From: Nitzschia sp. pyKryTriq1
Lineage: Eukaryota; Bacillariophyta; Bacillariophyceae; Bacillariales; Bacillariaceae
NCBI GenBank assembly: GCA_956465555.1
Contig: OY101117.1
Coordinates: forward strand, 3,410,001-3,474,000
Reading direction: 5' to 3'
DNA: 64,000 nucleotides
In this document: one piece after another, positions 9,894 through 20,449 of the stretch
Layout of the letters: the number at the start of each line of letters is the position of its first letter
Position numbering within the stretch: position 1 is the stretch's first letter
Position numbers and translations under genes: made by a program
Notes under the pieces: generated by a model
Seen by the model: only the letters and a program-made list of their open reading frames with translations
Databases searched by the model: none
Told to the model about the DNA's origin: nothing

Positions 9894-12279
9894 ATGAAGC
9901 CCGTTACGAGTATTCCAAGTACTGCTGTTTCGTTGCTCGTCTGGATCGTGACAAGCAATAATCCAGTGCGAGTAAATGGATCCGTCTTGTTCCAACCCCC
10001 GGCTCAGCTCTTAAAAGAGAAGCTCATGATTCATGAACTTCCAGACACTGGGGAAGAGTGGACGACTTTGAAAAATGGAGTTGAATTCCAGCCGGCTGGG
10101 AACTTGAGCCCCCTGTCGGAATACCACCTTCGTAAATTGACATCGTCCTCTGGGAGCAACAACAAGAATTCCGGTGATGATCAAGGAGAGTACGGTGGAG
10201 CGTTTGAAAAAATGTTTGTAGATGGTACCGAAACGCGGTACGATGAATACGCACAAGCCTGGAGGGCACTCGGTTTCTTTGTGGATTGTGACTATGTTGG
10301 AAACAACAATGATGAACAAAATGATAATGACGATAACCAAAAGAATACGGGGGGTTGCCAACGATTCATGCTTTGGGCTGCGGTAAGTGCTGCTGCTGGT
10401 GCAACAATACTGGTACTAGGGACTACTAGACAGTATATATTCGCACAGTGAGTACAGGAGTTTGCTTTGATATCATCTAGCTCGCATCTCACTGTCGGCC
10501 CCTCTTGACTGGCTCGCTTTGGCTCTTAACGCTACCGGTACTAGTATGTTGACGAATCATACTCTGGGAACGAAGCCGGAGAATACATGTACTATGATCG
10601 GAAGAATGGCCAGTGGGATGAAACTATCTGTGCTGTCAAAAAGTCTACGCGATGCGCCAAGATGGACTGTCATTTGCCCAACACCCACTTTTCGTTGCTA
10701 GGTTTCTTCAAAGAACCAAATTATGGGGAGTGGATGGAGCAGCTCTTTAAACATGAAGGAGACTGCGTCTGGACCGACGAAGAGTACCAATTCATGCAAC
10801 AGATGCGGGAGGTTTGGCCCAGTGGATGTACGGCATCCAGACACACTATTAGTACTAGTACCGCTACTCGTAGCAGATGGTACTCCTTCAATTCTACGAG
10901 TGAAGCTTCGACGAAGACTACTATCTACTATGATATCAAACCAAGCAAGTACGGCGAATACGATCTTGGATTGTACGTCGACAATATGTGTTCTAACGAA
11001 TATACTGGGAATCTAACCGTCGAAGAGGTGCTGCGTGAGGTGGTATGCAGCAATGGTGGTGGTGGGGACGGCGGCGACGACGACGACGCTGCTGCTAACG
11101 ACGACCTTTGTACCTCTCAAATTACCAATTGGAGAAAAGCGCGTCAATCGGCCAACGGGGGTGATGGAGACGGTAGTGATGATCACGACGGTGGGGCGCG
11201 GAACATATGGGCTTTGATGGGACAGTTAGAGACATGGAATCGTGGATTTGATGTCTGGAAACAATGTCAACCATGCAAGACGTATGATTTGACCGCATCT
11301 GTTGCTGGCTTCAAATACGAGGCCAATGAGGATGGCCTTCGGTACAGCTTTTATAACACTGATTATGTGCCGGAGACTCCATCTCCAACGGCTGCCCCTA
11401 CCAAGCCTGGGTTGTCTTGCGCCTGTACCGATGAAGGTCGAGACACCGCCCAGGATCAATGCGGTGCCAACAATGACGACCAGGACAATGATGGAAATGG
11501 TGAAGTTTGTTCCTATGTTTGTTGGGACGACAACAATTCGAAATATGTGAAGTACAGTAATAACACCAACGGCAACTACAAAAATAAGAACTACAACAAC
11601 GGCAACTACAAGAACCAAAACTACTACTACTACAACAACAAGTACAACAACAAGTACAACAACAAGTACAACAACAAGTACAACAACAAATACAACAACA
11701 ACAACAACAACAACAAAGATTGTTTCTGTTGTTGCTGCGATCAATCCGAACGAAGTGAAGTCTTCCATTGTTATGATGACGCAGATTATAACAATGTCAA
11801 CCAGGTAAGCACGATTTGAAGTTGAGAGGAAGGAACAACATGTATGGGCGCCACTCACGATTGTTTCTTTACTACAATACTCCGAACATCAGTGCATGAA
11901 ATTCGCGACTCATACCAACATGATGACGGCGTCTTGGTCGGACATTGAAATGGCTCTCGCTCAAGGAAGTATTGCTTCCGTTGCTTATCCTACGGGCAGC
12001 CGTCTTGCGGAAGACCAGAGAGCGTTTACATTGTTGTCTACCGGCGGTAGCACCTTTGGCGTGGGTGATTCGACCTACGCCGTCAAGCAGCAACGAACCG
12101 ACTTAGTATCGCTCACCACGGCTAGTATCATGTTACTTATTTCGGCCATCCTCTTTGCTTGTTCGGTCTATCGTTTCAAGACATTGCGAACAGAGTATTC
12201 GGGGGGTACCACGGTCCGAAAGCCACTCATGTCTTCCCGTGGGAGGGTGAAGGATCCTCTGAAGGGAGTCATGGCATAG
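9894..12279 (+). CDS. Type I membrane protein, three exons, Asn/Tyr-repeat insert
   Basis: Exons 9894-10382, 10545-11804 and 11893-12279 have GT-AG borders (GTAAGT and GTAAGC donors), all in phase 0, giving about 711 residues. ATG 9894 gives a clear signal peptide (TAVSLLVWIVTSNNPVRVNG). The lumenal part has a Cys/Trp-rich conserved-looking core: RYDEYAQAWRALGFFVDCD, then W-A-A-Y-V-D, then RCAKMDCH, LLGFFKEPNY, FKHEGDCVW and WPSGC, and further on LYVDNMCSNEYTG and CQPCKTYDL. A low-complexity insert of NYKN/NNKYNN repeats then runs into a KDCFCCCCDQ cluster. One TM segment (ASIMLLISAILFACSVYRF) is followed by a short basic tail. I recognise no named family; it resembles proteins I associate with diatoms. 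Function unknown. Confidence 0.75.
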
Positions 12280-12470
12280 CAACACTGTAAACAACTTTAG
12301 ATCAGTACTGCCGCACTCAGCTTTACGTCAGTGCTTGTACAGTTTTTATTCAGGATTCGTGACGCAATAAGAAAAGTATTTGAAATGGAACTATTAGTAG
12401 TAGTAGAAGTAGAAGCATCTTCGGTTGCGTGGACGTCCCCACCCAATAACAACAACCGCGGCTCTTTATC

Positions 12471-14259
12471 TCATAAAACGGTATGGACTCGGCGATGCTT
12501 TTGAATTTCGGGAGGAAGAAGAACAGGCTCTTCGGATAAATCCCGAAGCAACGCCTCATCCACTTCTGCTCGGGTACTCATTTCCTCTCGAATTCGCTGC
12601 AAGGTGGGCAAATAGTTTTCTTCGGCCAATTCCACCAAATCGTCTTCCTCCAACAATCCGTTCCCGTTGGTATCGAGAGAATCAAAGATCGATTTGAGTT
12701 GGTCAATAGTGGATCGATCGACCTTTTGAAGAGCCACCAGCATGAATGTGATAAAGTCTTCCCGATCGACCTTGCCATCTTCGTTGGTATCCATGTTCCG
12801 AATATCGCACAGAGTCAAAGATCGGTGCAAGAATTTGGACTGGGCGACTCGTTGCTTCCGTTGTATATAGACCGTGGCGATTCGTCCCAAGACTTCTCCA
12901 AACACGGCCACCGCGAGTGGCAATAAGATGACGCAATACAGCTTGTCGAGTTGGTTTGTGGGTGTATAGTCTCCATATCCCGTAGTAGTGGCGGCCATGA
13001 TACAAAAATACATGGTTGAGGTGAATCCCCAGTCTTCTCGGATCCCTAGCAACAATGACATAAAGGCCACGAGCCCGATCAAAGGAGCTTCGGCTCTTAC
13101 GACTCTCCAAACATCATCCGCGAGTGATACATGATCTCTCCAAAAGCCCGACTCTTGAAGAAGAATCTCATCATCTTCCGTGTCGTCATCGTACTTCTTT
13201 TTTTTCTTGGTAGGATCATCCCCAGCACCACTAACGTTACGTTCGCTTCCCTCTGCGGGTGGTTTGAACAAGGTTTCCATCATTTGAGATTGCTTCTTTC
13301 GTTGAAATCGTCTCATCGCTTTGGTTTGATATTCCGAAATGAAGCTTCCAAAGATGGCAATAAAGACTCCTAGAATAACGACACCATAAATGGCAAAGAC
13401 AATCGTAAAGAGTTGGCCTGGGACCGTCGTGGGTTCGAGATCTCCGTATCCACAAGTAGTACTAACAAAGAGAGAAGAGAACGAGAAGCAAAGAGAGGAG
13501 CAGAGCAGAGCAGAGAGAAAGCCGTCGTAGTTGTGAGCAAAAACAAAACGGAATCATCATCATCATCTTCTTCGTCTTCCACACAAGAACTTCATCAGCA
13601 AATTAATAATACTGTACTCGTACTTACAAGGTTGCGACTGCAAAGTACAGACTGTCAATAATGGTCCATTTCTCAAACACAAAGGAATATGCAATGACTG
13701 CAATCGTCATGTAAACGGCGAGATAAAAGAGACAATTCATAATGATTTGTCGATTCTCCAAATTCTGAAAGGCCCCCGTCAAACTGGGCAAGGCTTGTTC
13801 TCCGGAACTGCTCGTTCCAGTACTCATTTGATCTCCTTGTTCGGATGCAGGTGTCGTACTACCGTTGTTATGACTGCCCCCATCTTCTTCATTGTTGTCT
13901 TCATTGTTGTTGTTATTGTTATTGTTGTTGTTGTCATGGCCATCGTTCTTTGAAAATAAAGTCTCATCGTCCCATGTCACCGTCTTGTCATTATCATCAT
14001 TAGTATTTTCGGGTGATACAGCTCGTTCAAAGATGGAACCATATTCAATAGTGCGTGGTACAAATCGTTCACTAGCGGTACTGCTGGAGGGAGAGGAGCA
14101 CAGTGGGTGTTGTTGTTGCTGCTGTTGCTGATGTCCTCCTCGCAGACTTTGTCTCTCGTGATTCCTCGTTCGTCGTCGTTCATCCTCCTCATCATCATTG
14201 TCATTGTTCAAGCCTTGAATGTAATTGGAAGGGTTCCAGAGGCCCGTGAACATCACCAT
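12471..14259 (-). CDS. Two-pore-domain potassium channel with two EF hands (TPK-like)
   Basis: Exon 1 is 14259-13628 and exon 2 is 13461-12471; the junction restores an uninterrupted pore and the sum is 540 residues. An Asn/Gln/Asp-rich cytosolic N-terminus is followed by TM1 (~170-197), pore 1 TTCGYGD (212-218), TM2, a charged linker, TM3, pore 2 TTTGYGD (369-375) and TM4. Two canonical EF loops follow, starting DTNEDGKVD (435) and DTNGNGLLEE (474). This is the layout of plant and algal TPK/TPC-type K+ channels gated by Ca2+. Both filters carry GYGD, so K+ selectivity is expected. The membrane (vacuole or plasma) cannot be told. The 166-base intron is GA-rich on the plus strand, i.e. pyrimidine-rich in the transcript. 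Confidence 0.93.
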
Positions 14260-16419
14260 GGTGAAAGAGGAATAAGACGGTACGGCGCACTTTTCTTGGA
14301 TGGATGTTTGTATGCACTTTTTCCTTTCCGTAATATTCTGCCTTGTGCTGTTATAATATGTACTCGTAGTTGATGATAGTACTACTACTACTACTAGTAG
14401 CTAATTGTACTACTTGTACTTGTAAATCAACAACCCACAACAGTCGATCAAGCAAGCAAGGAAACGATTGTTAACAAATGAGATAGATGATGATGATGAT
14501 GATGAATGATGATATGTGTTGTTGCATTCGAAGATTCGAGATTCGTTCTTTTCCTGCAGCAGTCGTCGCTTTTCTACTGCGGTGCGGTGGTGACGCGATG
14601 CGGCGACTTTTACTCTCCATCCATTGGGAGAACTGTTGGCGGGAATAGGAAGCTGGAGATGCACATGATTTGCGCCTTTTGCGTTTGTGGCTCTACTGTT
14701 TTCATCATTTTGTGAGATGCCAATTTGGGACCTCTCGCTCGTGATGTGAGTTGGAGCACCTTCTGCCAGCCAATGAAATCATTTGGAATGAGCTGGCATG
14801 TGACATTAGCTGAGTGAATGAGTGAGTGACCGTGAATTCTGTTGTGAGGAGGAGTTGTTGGACGCACGGACGGACTCGACTCACGCACGGGACGGCGTAC
14901 CTCGCTCGTGCGCAGAATATAAAATAATATACGACAATGTATACTTTATTTTTATTGCACATTGATGATTCATTGGACTACAAGCAACAAAGGAGAGAAG
15001 AAGAAGGTTCCCCATCATCCAAGCAACAAAAGGAGAGAAGAAGGTCCCCATCATCCAACCAACAAAAGAAGGTACTGTTGAAATCACTATCCATGTCGTA
15101 GTCCACCCTGCACAGCTCACCTTTTCGTCCTCCCTGATGCAATGTTTCACAACGTCAGGGGTACCGTGTGCTACCATGAATCCCCCCTCCATCAGGTCAC
15201 CCATGTTACCTGCCATCAGTTTAACCAAGCTAAAACTATATTTTGAGACGATATGTGGGTCTCCCACCCACCGCACTCATCGAACAAAAAGTTCCCAGGA
15301 CGGTTTTTTGGTGATCAGCTGCATAACGGTAAGTCAACCCCGGAAACCGCATATCGAGTACGTCTTTGAATCGGGTGTCAGCTCCTCGAAGAATCCTCCC
15401 AATCTTACATGCTGTGTTCTCGCTGTACCTTTCAGAAACGGGGGGGGCAGTCACCATTTGGACTGTCCATTGCCTCGATTGCGTACCGAACGTTTTGATG
15501 CTGGACAATGTTTGGTCGTGGAAGGTTCGGGAGGTTGGTGGTCTGGATTGCTAGTTTCAATGTAAGTCGGGCTTTGGTTGTACGTACGGCCGGTCCTTTC
15601 TTTCAGGAACTCAGCAATCTTTTCAAAGTAGCAGTGTAGAAACGACACAGCCGTATTGTCAATGAGGTCGTGCACCATTGCCCAAAGGACACATGTCTGT
15701 AGGTTTCATGGCCCAGTAATGGTGGGTTTGGAAAAAAGCCGGGTCTTCCTTCAAGAAACAAGTATCCAAAACCCCTCCCAGAGGACCCGGGGCCACCCCA
15801 GCCAGGTTTGAGAGAGTTTCGGCATGACCGATTAAGGTCGCTTGGTGAAGAGATGCAGTTCATGTTTTGGCTTTTTGGCTTGTTTATGGCTGAATTTTTT
15901 TAAATTCAGGAGCACCCAGCCAGCACAACTTGGCAAATAAAAGGAGCTTACTTAGTAGTTACAATATGGGTATTATTTAGTGCTGATTTGGTTTTGTATT
16001 GTACCAGGGCTACCGTACGTACGGTACTGCTGTACGTGATGTCAGTAGCGTCGTGCGCTGACACGCTATGTACCTAGTACACACAAACAATAATAAATAG
16101 AACATTCGTAAATGGTTCTGTACAGCTACACGTAGCGGACAGCGGACGCACGAAACCGTGGTCCACCGTCCGAGACTAGACGACTGTTACCTTGACCAAG
16201 TCGAGATGGACCCCATCTAATACCGCGGTACGAAATAATAATACCGCGGTATCTTATCGCATAAGATCTCGAGACGACCGCATCTTGCAAGTCGCATCTG
16301 CATCTTCCCATCCCTCCATCTGCATCTCCATCTCCATCTCCATCTCCATCTCCATCATCTTCTATTATTATTGAGACGATACAAACCCTTCCGGGGAATA
16401 AATCGCTCTCATCATCATC

Positions 16420-16451
<32 letters not shown>

Positions 16452-16554
16452 GTACACAACATATTATTATAGCATTGCATTCAGTCAGTCAGTCCGTGTC
16501 GACGACATCATCGTGACTGACGACAAGGAAAATACGAACAGCCGTGCCAAGGTC
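14260..16554. other. Gene-poor 2.3-kb spacer
   Basis: No supported gene. Bases 14985-15065 hold two to three copies of a ~34-base CCATCATCCAA-GCAACAAAAGGAGAGAAGAAGG unit (split here for length). Minus-strand frames between 15230 and 15860 have coding-like stretches (ILRGADTRFKDVLDMRFPG, AVSFLHCYFEKIAEFLKERTG) in different frames; this may be a decayed gene, but I cannot name it. CATCTC repeats (16315-16358) and AATC repeats (16423-16452) precede the next gene. Confidence 0.55.
16315..16452. repeat. Simple repeats (CATCTC)n and (AATC)n
   Basis: Short pure tracts of CATCTC (about 16315-16358) and AATC (about 16423-16452) in the leader of the next gene. Confidence 0.85.
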
Positions 16555-18303
16555 ATGATGATGATGGAGGATACTGCAAATAATGCTGCTAGTACTGCTG
16601 AACCATCGTTATCGTTATCATCGTTATCATTACCATTATCATCATTTGACAAGGATCGAGCGATTCGATTCTTTGCATCCTCCTTGTTGCATCCATTACC
16701 CGCTCCCTATGTGAAACTGGATACCAATCGAATGACCTTGGTGCATTTTTCGGTCCATGCTTTGGATCTATTGGGCGTATGGGACGATGACGATGACGAT
16801 GACGATGACGACGACGACGGCGACGACGATGGCGACGAGGAATTAGTACTAAACAAGAACAATGAGTATGATTATCCTCGACTGCTGAGGAGTCGTCGGA
16901 CAAGCATCATGCAATGGATCCAGAATTGTCTTTTTTTGCAAAGAAATAATAATAATGATAATGGTGATGATGACGATGATGATGATGATAATGATGATAA
17001 CAAGAAGCATAATAATAATACTAATAATAATATTGGTGGATTCATGGGTGGAACCTTTGTGGGACCGGCGACTCCCAAAGACTGGGAACAGGATCCCATT
17101 CTTTGCCGCGAAACAACAACCACTGCTGCTATGATCAGCAACAACAACAGCAGCAGCAGCAACAGCAGCAACAACAACAACAACGACCAAGACAACAAAG
17201 AAGCTCCATCCTCCTTTCCATATAATTATGAGTCGTCGTCGTCATCATTGACACCCTATCATCAACCACATATTGCCATGACGTACTGTGCCTTGTTGAC
17301 TCTGATTGTCTTGGGAGATAATGATGACAAGGATGGGGATGAGGATGAGGATGATAATGAGGAGGATGATGATGGCGGCGAGGATGCTAGCAGTGACACC
17401 ACCACCAGTCATCGATACCGATACTACTTTCCCGACAATAATAAGAGCAGACGTCTTCTTGTGGAGCATGTTCGATCCTTACAACGTCGCGATGGCAATG
17501 GCAATGATGATGATAATGATGATGATGGTGCTGATGGAAGTTTTGGTTGCGTCGTCGACCAGCCATCGGAACAGGACATGAGATTTTTGTATTGTGCCTG
17601 TGCCATTTCGTATCTCGTGGACGATTGGTCCGGCGTCGATATCGATCGAGCCATTGGATATATTCGATCCTGTCGAGCCTATGATGGAGGGATTGCCTTG
17701 GTACCGGGACAAGAAGGTCATGGAGGGTCGACATTTTGTGCCCTGGCAGCATTGACCTTGATGGGACGTTTGGAAGAAGTACTGGTGACACCTACTACTA
17801 CTACTACTACTACTACTACAACTAACAGCAGCAACAGTAGGAATATGATAAGCTGGAAGGACGAATTGATTCATTGGTGTGTCCATCGACAACAACAAGA
17901 GGCGGGAGGAATGCAAGGTCGACCCAACAAGTTACAAGATACCTGCTATAGTTATTGGATTGGGGGATCGTTGAGATTACTCGGTCATCAGGAGGACTCG
18001 TTGTTGGACCAGACAGCCTTGAGAGATTTCATTTTGTCGTGTCAATCTCCTACCACAATGGGCGGCTTTTCCAAGGCTCCCGGAACGTATCCGGATATTC
18101 TTCATTCCTTTTACAGTTTGGCATGGTTGAGTCTATCGAACAACAACAACAACAACAACAGCAGCAGCAACGATGACGATGGTGAGGAAAAGCTTCCTCT
18201 TCATCGCCTCAATGCGACTCTGGGCATTCGGCAAGATCGTTTGGAGCGATACCTGCGAAAAAATGGTCGAGCAAGCGAGATCTTAGCCTCTAAACTACCA
18301 TAA
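16555..18303 (+). CDS. PGGT1B: Geranylgeranyltransferase type I beta subunit
   Basis: A single-exon gene of 582 residues from ATG 16555 (three further ATGs follow directly). The N-terminus has the family entry: FFASSLLHPLPAPYVKLDTNR, LVHFSVHALDLLGVWD. The core has YDGGIALVPGQEGHGGSTFCALAAL. The GGTase-I signature GGMQGRPNKLQDTCYSYW supplies the zinc ligands Asp and Cys, and PDILHSFYSLAWL supplies the His. The enzyme attaches C20 isoprenoid to CaaX proteins ending in Leu, with a separate alpha subunit. It is longer than the usual 350-420 residues because of runs of Asp, Asn, Ser and Thr inserted between barrel helices; all key motifs remain, so these are probably surface loops. It converges with the ZIP gene, with only 91 bases between stops. 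Confidence 0.93.
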   Translation: MMMMEDTANNAASTAEPSLSLSSLSLPLSSFDKDRAIRFFASSLLHPLPAPYVKLDTNRMTLVHFSVHALDLLGVWDDDDDDDDDDDDGDDDGDEELVLNKNNEYDYPRLLRSRRTSIMQWIQNCLFLQRNNNNDNGDDDDDDDDNDDNKKHNNNTNNNIGGFMGGTFVGPATPKDWEQDPILCRETTTTAAMISNNNSSSSNSSNNNNNDQDNKEAPSSFPYNYESSSSSLTPYHQPHIAMTYCALLTLIVLGDNDDKDGDEDEDDNEEDDDGGEDASSDTTTSHRYRYYFPDNNKSRRLLVEHVRSLQRRDGNGNDDDNDDDGADGSFGCVVDQPSEQDMRFLYCACAISYLVDDWSGVDIDRAIGYIRSCRAYDGGIALVPGQEGHGGSTFCALAALTLMGRLEEVLVTPTTTTTTTTTTNSSNSRNMISWKDELIHWCVHRQQQEAGGMQGRPNKLQDTCYSYWIGGSLRLLGHQEDSLLDQTALRDFILSCQSPTTMGGFSKAPGTYPDILHSFYSLAWLSLSNNNNNNNSSSNDDDGEEKLPLHRLNATLGIRQDRLERYLRKNGRASEILASKLP

Positions 18304-18394
18304 GCCCAGAGCAGCGGTGGACTTGACCACCATATCTGATCGATCGATCGATCGATCGATCGATGGTTCGTTCGTTTGTTCGTTTGTTCCTCAC

Positions 18395-19777
18395 TCAGGG
18401 AAGGTACCACTCCGTTGCCATCATGATGGTCATTCCCACGAGGGTCCCCCAAAGCATCCCACCATAATTTTGATGCCGCACATGACGATACGCCTCGGGG
18501 TATAATTCCACCACCGCCACCATGCACATAATTCCTGCGACGCATGCCAGTATATTTTCCAATGGAGGAAGACTTCCTTTCGTAATATTCTTGTTGTTCA
18601 AGACTCCCAATGCCAACAGGGCGCCCATGGGCTCCGCCAAACCACTGACACTTGCCAATCCAAAGGCCAGCCATGGAGCATCCGGGCGGGCGGCCATACA
18701 AGGGACAGCAATCGCAATGCCTTCGGGGATGTTATGAATTAAAATGCCAATGGCCACAGTCACTCCCAATTCTTTCGATTCCGCCACAGAAGCCACCACG
18801 GCCAACCCCTCTGGAAAGTTGTGACATAGCAAGCTGACAAATAATAACATGGCAACACGCCACGAACGCTGTCTTTCTTCATGTTTTTGTTGCCGTCTTT
18901 TCGAAGTGCTGTTATTAGTATTGTTGTTGTTGTTGTTGTTGCTGTTCGCTGGCGGGGAGGATGACGACGACGAAGTCGTCATTTTCCTCTTGTCGGCCGC
19001 ATCGTCGTCATCGTCACCACTCGATCCCCCCGCAGAGTAGTAGTCATCATCCTTTTCCAAACTATCTCCACTACTGTAGCCGGATAATTGTGACGATGTC
19101 AACTGCGAAGTGTCGCGGCTGACGGTCCGTCTTGTGGCAGCACCCCGATGGTCCTTTCTCTTGTTGTTGTCGTTGCTGCCGGATTTTTTATTTTTTGGTC
19201 GTAGCAAATATTGTCGCTGCTGCTGCTGCTGCTGCTGGTCCTCTTCGTCTCCATGATCGAAGTCACTACCATTATTATAGGTGGACGCTGCTGCTACTAC
19301 CGTGGCTGTCACAAATGATTCTGGCTCTGGCAAGGCTACCAAGAGTCGCGAAAGCAGATAGTAGCTGGCACATCCAATCGCAAAACTAAAGAGTCTTTGG
19401 AACAAAATACCCAGATTCACAGTAGTAGTAGTAGTAGTAGTTGCACCATCACCACCACCACCACCAGAAGAAGAGGACGAGGACGAGTCGTGGTCATCAT
19501 GTTCCAAAATGCCTTCGACACATTCGGGACCGATGGAAATGACACTCACGGTAATCATCACCGACGCCGCCAGACTCAAAGAAAAGGGCATGGATTTCTG
19601 GATCCTTGACGGAGACAGCACAAAGACAATACCGGCACCGACCGATGTCGAAGCTCCTGCCAAGCAAGACAGAAGGAGAGGAAACTTCCAGTCGTCGTCG
19701 TCTGGGGCTATCATGCTCGCCATCTTTGTTGTAGCATTATTGTTCTGCAGCAAAAGTGCTGGCATGGGAGGAGTCAT
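18395..19777 (-). CDS. ZIP family metal transporter (ZupT/SLC39A11-like)
   Basis: ATG 19777 gives 460 residues; the frame is open further upstream but has no ATG. TM segments lie in the N-terminal third (FPLLLSCLAGASTSVGAGIVF; SLAASVMITVSVISIGPE). A ~150-residue hydrophilic loop rich in Asp, Gln, Ser, Asn and Lys follows. The C-terminal half has the metal-site helices HNFPEGLAVVASVAESKELG and HNIPEGIAIAVPC, then GLAEPMGALLALG and a final pair of TM segments. The H-N-x-P-E-G motifs on TM4 and TM5 are diagnostic for ZIP transporters moving Zn2+ or related divalent metals into the cytosol. The central Asp/Ser/Asn loop replaces the His-rich loop of many ZIPs. Confidence 0.92.
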   Translation of the reverse strand: MTPPMPALLLQNNNATTKMASMIAPDDDDWKFPLLLSCLAGASTSVGAGIVFVLSPSRIQKSMPFSLSLAASVMITVSVISIGPECVEGILEHDDHDSSSSSSSGGGGGDGATTTTTTTVNLGILFQRLFSFAIGCASYYLLSRLLVALPEPESFVTATVVAAASTYNNGSDFDHGDEEDQQQQQQQRQYLLRPKNKKSGSNDNNKRKDHRGAATRRTVSRDTSQLTSSQLSGYSSGDSLEKDDDYYSAGGSSGDDDDDAADKRKMTTSSSSSSPPANSNNNNNNNTNNSTSKRRQQKHEERQRSWRVAMLLFVSLLCHNFPEGLAVVASVAESKELGVTVAIGILIHNIPEGIAIAVPCMAARPDAPWLAFGLASVSGLAEPMGALLALGVLNNKNITKGSLPPLENILACVAGIMCMVAVVELYPEAYRHVRHQNYGGMLWGTLVGMTIMMATEWYLP

Positions 19778-20202
19778 GATGATGCTGACTGAGAAGAAGA
19801 TAAAGAGGAGGCGCCCGAAAGAGGAGGAGGAGCAGCACCACCACAACAACGCTCTTGTCTGTCGGCAATATTATTTTTACTAGTAGTAGACTGCAGCTTC
19901 AAGAATGAACAAACGCTGCTCTGAACATGTTCGTTCAGATATATACAGTATGGTGGAAATGTCTTGCAGGATATGCGATATTGTGGTCGGGGACAATGCA
20001 AAGTGCCGCGAGAATATCGATCTCGTCCCGCCAAAAAAAATAATGATGGCCGGTCTGGTTGGCCGGCCCTAAAAATGACCCAACGGTGCCTTTTCTACAG
20101 TAAGGATAATAACCTGATAAGTGTGGGCCGCGCACGCCGCGCGGCTGGAAAGTCCTCTATTTGTTATTTTTAATGGAACATGGAACGAGGTGGTCCCGGT
20201 AC
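19778..20202. other. Spacer left of the transposon
   Basis: No gene seen. It contains GGCCGG-type palindromic bits and ends directly at the left terminal repeat. It holds no 8-11 base sequence that I can match to the right flank of the element. Confidence 0.6.
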
Positions 20203-20362
20203 ACGAGCCCCTCAATGCCACCTTTTTGTAGCCGGCCCGGTCCTGTTCAAACCAACTCGTCCTGGCCTACTCCGACTAAACAGTGGTACTCCGACCGTCC
20301 GGCACACTCACCAATCAGGAATTAGGAATCAGAAAATTCAATAGAAAAATCAGATAATTCCC
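20203..20362 (+). repeat. Left terminal inverted repeat, 160 bp
   Basis: Identical, read by eye, to the reverse complement of 23539-23698. It starts ACGAGCCCCTCAATGCCACC and ends CAGATAATTCCC. Confidence 0.95.
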
Positions 20363-20449
20363 TTGTCAGCAGAGGGAGCAGGTGGCGCTCACTCACTCCA
20401 CAACAATAAAAAAAGGGCACACAATTTCCCATCACATCGCCGGAACAAC

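Noticed and set aside
15137-15863. Several overlapping short frames on both strands
   Set aside because: Some look coding-like, but in different frames with no start, domain or splice model; recorded only as a possible decayed gene.
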